A stretch of DNA of 64,000 nucleotides from NCBI GenBank assembly GCA_026388155.1, contig JAPLKI010000025.1, forward strand, positions 156,931 through 220,930, given 5' to 3'. A program made the position numbers and the translations under genes. The notes under the pieces are model-generated. The model was given only the letters and a program-made list of their open reading frames with translations. It ran no database searches and had not been told where the DNA came from. Shown here in pieces: positions 59,179-64,000 of this stretch. How positions within the stretch are numbered: position 1 is the first letter of the stretch; every line of letters begins with the position of its first letter. The DNA is from Elusimicrobiota bacterium. GTDB taxonomy: Bacteria > Elusimicrobiota > Elusimicrobia > Elusimicrobiales > UBA9959.

Positions 59179-59826
59179 TTATTTGATATCTATTTTTTCT
59201 CCCAGAAATCTCGGTTTTTTTCCGAAAAACAGATCCGTGAACATAACGACCCTGGCGAAATACTCTCTGAAGCGTGTTTTGAAACCCCAAAAATAATTTA
59301 CGCCTTTGGCGTTATACCCGACCACATCAAACCCGGACAAGCGCCCCAGAAACACCGCCCGTTGATTATGAAATTTTTGCGATATCACGGTAAAACTGTT
59401 CTGGCCGAATACTTCACCGCACCTTACCACCGAATCAAGAGTTCTGCGCCCGGCGTAATCCAGGTATATCCTGTCTTGCGGAATCCCCTGTTTCAACAGT
59501 TCTTTCCTCATCTCCTCGGGCTCGTTATAAAAACGCGTCCGGTTGTCGCCGCTGACTATGATATTTGCAATTTTCCCCGCATTATATAATTCAACCGCGG
59601 CCTCTATCCTGTTATAAAAAAAAGGATTTGTGCCGCCGCCTTTCAGAAAATGGCTGGTACCCAGCAAAAGGCCGGTTTTATTGGGTTTTATTTTCGCGAC
59701 ATCGTCAAAAGTCAGATCCGTTGTTTTATAAGCCACCAGTATATTGGCGCATAAAACGGCTGCGGCAAAAAGCAAAAAGCCGTAAAACAACAGTTTTAAA
59801 ATTTTACCCCCGGCGGTTGTTTTCAT
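59179..59826 (-). CDS. SanA/ElyC-like DUF218 membrane protein
   Basis: A 215-residue protein with one N-terminal membrane helix (LLFYGFLLFAAAVLCANILV) and a DUF218 domain. Signatures are NKTGLLLGTSHFLKGGGTNP, IANIIVSGDNRTRFYNEP, IYLDYAGRRTLDSVVRCGEV and FTVISQKFHNQRAVFLGRLS. Its closest known relative is SanA, which influences envelope permeability in enterobacteria. The function is not settled. It lies in the molybdenum hydroxylase operon five bases from the permease gene, probably by chance or as part of the envelope. Confidence 0.88.
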   Translation of the reverse strand: MKTTAGGKILKLLFYGFLLFAAAVLCANILVAYKTTDLTFDDVAKIKPNKTGLLLGTSHFLKGGGTNPFFYNRIEAAVELYNAGKIANIIVSGDNRTRFYNEPEEMRKELLKQGIPQDRIYLDYAGRRTLDSVVRCGEVFGQNSFTVISQKFHNQRAVFLGRLSGFDVVGYNAKGVNYFWGFKTRFREYFARVVMFTDLFFGKKPRFLGEKIDIK

Positions 59827-59831
59827 ACTGT

Positions 59832-61070
59832 TTAATAAAGTTTAAGAAAAATCCAGTATACAAAGCAATTTATTAAAGTGAGCGGCGCGCCCACGCGCGC
59901 GAATTCCCAGAAAGTTAAAGTCTGGCCGGATCTTTTCTCCGCGTTATGCACGATTATGATATTGCTGGCGGCTCCAAGTATGAACAGATTTCCGGCCACG
60001 GTGGAGGCGGCGGCCAGCGCCATAAGGGCGCGCGGTTCCGCTTTTAAATGAGCGAGCATGGGCAGATAAAGCGCAACCAGCGGCACATTTGAAATAAACT
60101 GGCTTAAGGCAGCGCTTATTACGGTTATGGCGCCGACGGAGGCTATATTAACTCCGGTTTCCGCCAGGAGCCCCTGGAAAAAGCCCGTGTTCCAAACGCT
60201 TTTCATCAGTATGAACATGGCCGCGAAAAACACAAGGGTGCTCCAATCCGTTTTGTTAATTATTTCAAAGCGGCGCGGGCTGAAAAAAATAACCGGCAGG
60301 GCGGCCCACAACGCTATATAGGTAAGCCTGAAATCCAGCCTGGGGCTTAAGCCCACAGTGTAAATTTTAAGCGCTATCATGACGATAACTATGATCAGCG
60401 AAATACGGCACAGAACGGCCAAGTTATGGTCTTTTATCGGCTCCTGGGAATGCTTTAACGGTAAGTCCACAAAATCATCCGGGTAAAAGAACCGTATTAA
60501 AAAAAAGGCCGCTAAAAGATTTATAACGGTGGGCGCGGCCAGATACCTGAAAAATGTCACAAAAGGGTCGGCCACCCCGCCTTTTAAAGCTATCAGCAGG
60601 TTCTGCGGGTTGCCGATGGGGCTTGCCGCGCTGCCTATGGTGACGCCGAAAGCAAGCGCCAGCAGCAGGGCCTTGGGCCGGATATTATGTTTTTTTGAAA
60701 GCAGCAGCATGACAGGCGTGCCCACTATGGCGATCGTGTCGTTCATCAATAAAGCCGAAGCCAGTCCGGCGCCAAAAAGGATAAGAAGCAGAAGCTGCCG
60801 CCCAGAGCCGGCGCGCTTGAAAATATTATATTTCAGGTGGGTAAGGTAGCCGCTCAGTTCAAGGGCCTGGCCCAGGGCGAACATGCCGAACAGAAAAAAT
60901 ATAACATCCAGGTCAATGGAGCGCCAAGCCTCAAGCGGCGCGATACTGCCTGAAACCAGAACCGCCAAAGCTCCCAAAACCATCGCCTGCCAGATCTCAA
61001 AACGCACTCCCCCGACCTGCCTTATCGCTATCAGAAAAAACACCAGGAGTAGAACAATGATGGGGATCAT
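59832..61070 (-). CDS. SLC13/ArsB-type membrane transporter
   Basis: A 412-residue polytopic permease with about eleven hydrophobic segments. The conserved re-entrant motif is GVTIGSAASPIGNPQNLLIA, and a second like region is LSQFISNVPLVALYLPML. Both are typical of the ArsB/NhaD/DASS transporter superfamily. The substrate may be a carboxylate, an oxyanion or sodium. Its position beside molybdenum hydroxylase genes permits uptake of the organic substrate or of an oxyanion, but this is inference. The ATG at 61068-61070 starts directly in the first helix. Confidence 0.85.
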   Translation of the reverse strand: MIPIIVLLLVFFLIAIRQVGGVRFEIWQAMVLGALAVLVSGSIAPLEAWRSIDLDVIFFLFGMFALGQALELSGYLTHLKYNIFKRAGSGRQLLLLILFGAGLASALLMNDTIAIVGTPVMLLLSKKHNIRPKALLLALAFGVTIGSAASPIGNPQNLLIALKGGVADPFVTFFRYLAAPTVINLLAAFFLIRFFYPDDFVDLPLKHSQEPIKDHNLAVLCRISLIIVIVMIALKIYTVGLSPRLDFRLTYIALWAALPVIFFSPRRFEIINKTDWSTLVFFAAMFILMKSVWNTGFFQGLLAETGVNIASVGAITVISAALSQFISNVPLVALYLPMLAHLKAEPRALMALAAASTVAGNLFILGAASNIIIVHNAEKRSGQTLTFWEFARVGAPLTLINCFVYWIFLKLY

Positions 61071-61094
61071 GAGCTGTAAATCTTATCTGCAATA

Positions 61095-61143
61095 AGGTAA
61101 TTTCCGTGTTACTGATTACCGGTTACTGGTTACCGGTTACTAG
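61095..61143. repeat. Heptad repeat tract (E21) reaching into a gene end
   Basis: gttactg/gttaccg words overlap the stop of the MocA-like gene and supply its last residues LVTGNQ. Confidence 0.65.
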
Positions 61144-61821
61144 TTTCGTGTAATCTTCCGGCGTGTCAAAGTCGCGGATAATGCCTGTATCGTCCACGGT
61201 AAGATCAAAAACTTTTACCGAAGGATGATGTGTGACCCAGTGCAGGCCTTTTTCCAACGGCCCCTCAAAGCACAGATGACGGTAAGCCGCCGGAATGATT
61301 ATAGGATGGCCGCGCTTGAAAGCTGGAAGCGTAGAGCGTATAGGGGATAGCGTATAGGAATTATCAGAAGATCCTTGCCCATCATCCCCTAGCCCCTCGC
61401 CCCTATCCGCTATACGCTCGCTTTGTTTGCGCCTGCATCGGGGGATCACTATGGAGTCTTTGTGACGGGACCAAAAAGCGATGACTTCTTTATACGTGCG
61501 CTGCGCAATGGTCGGCTGGTCCACAAGGCAAATTATAAAACCGTCGGGATCGGAAGCGGCGGCCTCGATCCCGATTCGCAGCGATGACAGCTGCCCATCC
61601 TCAGGCCGGGGATTTATTACTACCTTTTCCCCCAACGGTTTCCAAGCGGCGAGTATTTCACGTTCCGCCCGCCCCAGGACTACTATCCTTTCTTCCACGC
61701 CGGCAAGTCTTAAAGCGTCGCAAACCTTCGCAATGAAAGTCCGGCCGCCGTATTCCAGCAGGGCTTTAGGCCTGCCCATCCGCGCGGAATTTCCTGCGGC
61801 TAATACGATAGCGCTAAGCAT
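61123..61821 (-). CDS. MocA-like molybdenum cofactor nucleotidyltransferase with in-frame repeat insert
   Basis: A 232-residue MobA/MocA-like NTP transferase. The start SAIVLAAGNSARMGRPKALL is the nucleotide-binding signature, and INPRPEDGQLSSLRIGIEAA and CLVDQPTIAQRTYKEVIAFW follow. It probably forms the cytidylyl form of the molybdenum cofactor for the hydroxylases. Between PRC and KRGHPIII there are about 38 residues with no family counterpart, including GDDGQGSSDNSYTLSPI; they are encoded by a complete heptad inverted repeat (61325-61430). The last residues (LVTGNQ) come from a second heptad tract. The family normally goes from IVIPRY directly to RGHP. Whether the enzyme still works is unknown. 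Confidence 0.88.
   Translation of the reverse strand: MLSAIVLAAGNSARMGRPKALLEYGGRTFIAKVCDALRLAGVEERIVVLGRAEREILAAWKPLGEKVVINPRPEDGQLSSLRIGIEAAASDPDGFIICLVDQPTIAQRTYKEVIAFWSRHKDSIVIPRCRRKQSERIADRGEGLGDDGQGSSDNSYTLSPIRSTLPAFKRGHPIIIPAAYRHLCFEGPLEKGLHWVTHHPSVKVFDLTVDDTGIIRDFDTPEDYTKLVTGNQ
61325..61430. repeat. Heptad inverted-repeat element inside a coding sequence (E22)
   Basis: Words gcgtaga/gcgtata/ggggata at the left, centre GGAATTATCAGAAGATCCTT, and words ccctagc/ccctcgc/ccctatc at the right. The vocabulary is that of E3, E5 and E12. Confidence 0.85.
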
Positions 61822-61838
61822 ATTTTTTTGATACGGCC

Positions 61839-62121
61839 TTAGAAGACAGAATACAGTAGACAGAAGCCAGAATGTGCGGAATTTAAAACTGATTCCCTAA
61901 CGCTATAATACAATACTTGCGCAGGAGGGGAAACCACTATGTGGTGTCCCCTCAGTTGTTGGGAAAGGGTCGGCATCAAAGCACGGTGTGCCGCAGACGG
62001 CCAAAAAGCGGGCTGTTTTTCTGAAATTTTGAAAAGTCCCCGCATCCCCGGCGAGTGTCCGGGCTAGTTAAGAGTGCTGGGATGGTTGGTTTAATCGTCA
62101 GCCGGGACGGGGTCTATTACT
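61839..62121. other. Gene-free stretch with hairpins, identity unknown
   Basis: It starts with gacagaa/gccagaa heptads (61848-61876), then a plus-strand TATAAT near 61904 and a hairpin GAGGGGA/TCCCCTC with an inner CCAC/GTGG stem at 61924-61951. Further pairs include GCGGG/CCCGC (62007-62043) and CCCGG/CCGGG near 62046-62063. The layout could be a small structured RNA, but it matches no RNA family I know. The open frame on the minus strand shows no recognisable protein. Confidence 0.35.
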
Positions 62122-62718
62122 TCAGTCGACCCTATTGGGTGCTATCTTTTTTTTTACATCGCGTCTAGCACTTCGTATAGTTTGCCAAAGAGTATTCCAT
62201 TCGGGCCTATCACAAAGCCTGTATGGATTAAAAGACCGCACACGATCCAATAATTTTTTTCTTTTTTTCCACTCTTTGGGATGGGTTTTGGAACTAATTT
62301 TCACAAAACCAGAAGTCGTTTTTTTATTGTGGCAGTGAAAACATAACAACTGCAAATTACTAAGTTTACTGCTATCACCACGTATATGATCAATCTGTTC
62401 ACCGAATTCACCGCAGATTCGGCATCGTCCTTTGTCACGGCTGAAAACTGCCTCACGGATGGCTTTAGGTAGTCGGCGCAATCGTTCCGAATAACCTCCT
62501 GCTAAAATATGCGCAAGATGAATATCAAGAGCCATTCTCACATCATCTTGCATTATTCGTCCATCATCATAGCATGCACGACAATATCTAACAAAGTGTG
62601 CCTCATCTCTACAAAGTTCTGAACAAAAAAGCGATATTCCTGAAACTGGTTCACCGCAATTTGGGCACGGAAATGGAGACGATGATAAAGCCTGCACCGT
62701 TTGTTTTCTTCGTGGCAT
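62122..62718 (-). CDS. HNH endonuclease with N-terminal zinc ribbon
   Basis: A 198-residue protein. Residues ~17-52 form a zinc-binding segment (FPCPNCGEPVSGISLFCSEL and a second Cys pair in FVRYCRACYDD). The HNH domain is REAVFSRDKGRCRICGEFGE followed by QIDHIRGDSSKLSNLQLLCF and HCHNKKTT, with the expected His and Asn. A basic C-terminal tail follows. The gene is poorer in GC than its neighbours and stands alone next to glnS, so it may be acquired; it could be a homing-type or defence nuclease, or a McrA-like restriction factor. No partner gene is present. Confidence 0.82.
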   Translation of the reverse strand: MPRRKQTVQALSSSPFPCPNCGEPVSGISLFCSELCRDEAHFVRYCRACYDDGRIMQDDVRMALDIHLAHILAGGYSERLRRLPKAIREAVFSRDKGRCRICGEFGEQIDHIRGDSSKLSNLQLLCFHCHNKKTTSGFVKISSKTHPKEWKKRKKLLDRVRSFNPYRLCDRPEWNTLWQTIRSARRDVKKKIAPNRVD

Positions 62719-62823
62719 TTAAGCCTTCTGGTTTATTTAGGGACTGATAAACCTAACCCGTTCTGATATTATGCACCAAATTGGGATCGGGGCGCAAATT
62801 ATTTTAGTTTGGCTGTAGGAAAG

Positions 62824-62867
62824 GTGTCAGGCTACTTTTTATTTCAAAAAGCAGCCTGACACTTTTT
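62824..62867. terminator. Strong hairpin between glnS and the HNH gene
   Basis: GTGTCAGGCT/AGCCTGACAC arms continue inward as CTTTTT/AAAAAG with one mismatch and a short loop, followed on the plus strand by TTTTT. It lies just past the glnS stop and can end that message. Sequences of this kind also accompany REP-type transposons. Confidence 0.7.
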
Positions 62868-62873
62868 ATGGGT

Positions 62874-64000
62874 TTATTTGTCTTTTTGTTCTATTTTGGC
62901 CCAGGTGTCTTTCAGGGTCACAGTACGGTTGAACACCGGGGCACCGGGTTTTGAATCTATGGGGTCGGTAAAAAAGTAGCCGAGCCGCTCGAACTGGACC
63001 CGCGAGCCCGGGGCGATATTTTTCACACCCGGCTCGCAGCAGGCGTTGCCCAGCACTTCAAGCGACTTGGGGTTCAAATTTTCTTTATAGTCCCGGCCTT
63101 CTTCCACATCCTCGGGATTGCGTTTGGTGAACAGCGCGTCATATAACCGTACCTGGGCGGTGACGCAGTGTCTGGCCGACACCCAGTGGATAGTGCCTTT
63201 AATTTTACGGCCGTCGGGCGCGTCCCCGCCGCGCGTGGCCGGGTCATAGGTGCAGTGGATCTCCGTTATGTTTCCCACCGCGTCTTTAACAGCTTCCCCA
63301 CATTTAACTATATAGGCGGACCGCAGACGGACTTCCTGGCCCGGGGTCATACGGAAAAACTTTTTCGGCGGGACTTCTTTAAAATCATCCTGTTCAATAT
63401 ATATTTCCTTGCAGAACGGCACCTTGCGCTTTCCTGCAGCAGGGTCTTCGGGGTTATTTACCGCGTCCATCTCCTCAACCTGGCCCTCGGGATAATTGTC
63501 TATCACCATTTTTAACGGCCGCAGCACCGCCATAACACGGGGCGCGGTCTTATTCAATTCATGTCGGATAGCGTCTTCCAGCACCCAGATACCCACGATG
63601 CTGTTGAACTTGGCTACGCCTATCTCCGCGCAGAAAGCCCGGATGGATTCCGAGGTGTATCCCCTGCGCCGGAGCCCGGAGATAGTGGGCATGCGCGGAT
63701 CGTCCCAGCCGCTGACATGCTTATCCCGCACCAGTTCAAGCAGCTTGCGCTTGCTCAGGACAGTGTTGGTTATATTCAGACGGGCGAATTCCAGCTGCTG
63801 GGGATGATATATCTCCAGCGCGTCCAAAAACCAGTCATAAAGAGGCCGGTGATCCTCGAATTCAAGGGTGCAGATGGAATGGGTTATCTGTTCAATGGAA
63901 TCTTCCAGGCCGTGCGCCCAGTCATACATGGGATACACGCACCACTTGTCGCCCTGACGGTGATGGTCGGTGTGGAGGATGCGGTACATGACCGGGTCGC
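62874..64000 (-). CDS. glnS: Glutaminyl-tRNA synthetase, C-terminal part (cut by window edge)
   Basis: The visible 375 codons cover the middle and end of a class I glutaminyl-tRNA synthetase. It starts within [20 protein letters not shown], the region after the HIGH site. The [20 protein letters not shown] stretch, the KMSKS equivalent VLSKRKL and the two C-terminal anticodon-binding beta-barrels ([40 protein letters not shown]) are all present. It charges tRNA-Gln directly. The frame continues off the right edge with the HIGH-containing N-terminus missing. A strong hairpin lies just after the stop. Confidence 0.97.
   Translation of the reverse strand, partial: DPVMYRILHTDHHRQGDKWCVYPMYDWAHGLEDSIEQITHSICTLEFEDHRPLYDWFLDALEIYHPQQLEFARLNITNTVLSKRKLLELVRDKHVSGWDDPRMPTISGLRRRGYTSESIRAFCAEIGVAKFNSIVGIWVLEDAIRHELNKTAPRVMAVLRPLKMVIDNYPEGQVEEMDAVNNPEDPAAGKRKVPFCKEIYIEQDDFKEVPPKKFFRMTPGQEVRLRSAYIVKCGEAVKDAVGNITEIHCTYDPATRGGDAPDGRKIKGTIHWVSARHCVTAQVRLYDALFTKRNPEDVEEGRDYKENLNPKSLEVLGNACCEPGVKNIAPGSRVQFERLGYFFTDPIDSKPGAPVFNRTVTLKDTWAKIEQKDK

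Noticed and set aside
61839..62045. 68-codon minus-strand frame after the MocA-like gene
   Set aside because: Composition is not protein-like and it runs through hairpins and heptad repeats; no family recognised.

Overview
The window looks like the chromosome of a Gram-negative bacterium with an anaerobic or microaerophilic lifestyle. It encodes outer-membrane barrels, a TolC-type efflux pump, AsmA-like proteins and lipoproteins. It also encodes rubrerythrin, desulfoferrodoxin and rubredoxin. The overall style (high coding density, many orphan receivers, a PIF1-WYL helicase) suggests an Elusimicrobiota-like lineage, but this cannot be proved from the sequence alone. No CRISPR array, rRNA operon or recognisable defence island was seen.

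Layout. 0.0-6.6 kb (minus): a cut-off secreted protein, PIF1-WYL helicase, GT9 glycosyltransferase, methyltransferase, GAF-PAS sensor and cell-wall amidase. 6.6-16.4 kb: a barrel-LysM outer-membrane protein, a pseudo-receiver/propeller membrane protein, NamZ muramidase, a receiver protein, an AsmA-like protein, lipoamide dehydrogenase, exonuclease III and a TPR lipoprotein. 16.4-18.7 kb: a conserved pair of envelope proteins. 19.0-24.4 kb: a complete glycine cleavage set (gcvT, gcvH, gcvPA, gcvPB) with a lipoate ligase; lpd lies about 5 kb upstream. 24.5-34.2 kb: receivers, a membrane metallopeptidase, an AsmA-like protein, pyrE, a SAM hydrolase, an rRNA methyltransferase, tRNA-Phe and a PAS histidine kinase. 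34.2-36.7 kb: an oxygen and peroxide defence cluster. 36.8-43.7 kb: a GT39 glycosyltransferase, a rhodanese and a MacAB/TolC-like exporter. 44.2-45.7 kb: glnA with a clear promoter and operator. 45.7-61.8 kb (all minus): molybdenum hydroxylase genes, XdhC, a SanA-like protein, an SLC13-type permease and a MocA-like nucleotidyltransferase, interrupted at 50.6-55.4 kb by a decayed accessory island. 62-64 kb: an HNH nuclease and the 3' part of glnS.

The most striking non-genic signal is a family of about two dozen intergenic elements built from degenerate tandem heptanucleotides. Many are two-armed: a left arm of heptads, a short centre resembling AAGGAAACTCCTT, and a right arm of reverse-complement heptads. 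The heptad words differ from locus to locus while the architecture stays the same. Two genes carry such sequence inside the reading frame (the MocA-like gene and one molybdenum hydroxylase large subunit), and the MocA-like gene also ends inside a heptad tract.

The second main story is the island between the two molybdenum hydroxylase gene groups. Two 83-bp direct repeats (63 of 83 positions identical by hand, no gaps) bracket an IS21 remnant, two decayed gene fragments, a TPR lipoprotein, a long low-complexity secreted protein and a truncated barrel. Removing the island would join a large/iron-sulfur subunit pair that lacks a FAD subunit to a group that has two FAD subunits, so the island probably split one operon.
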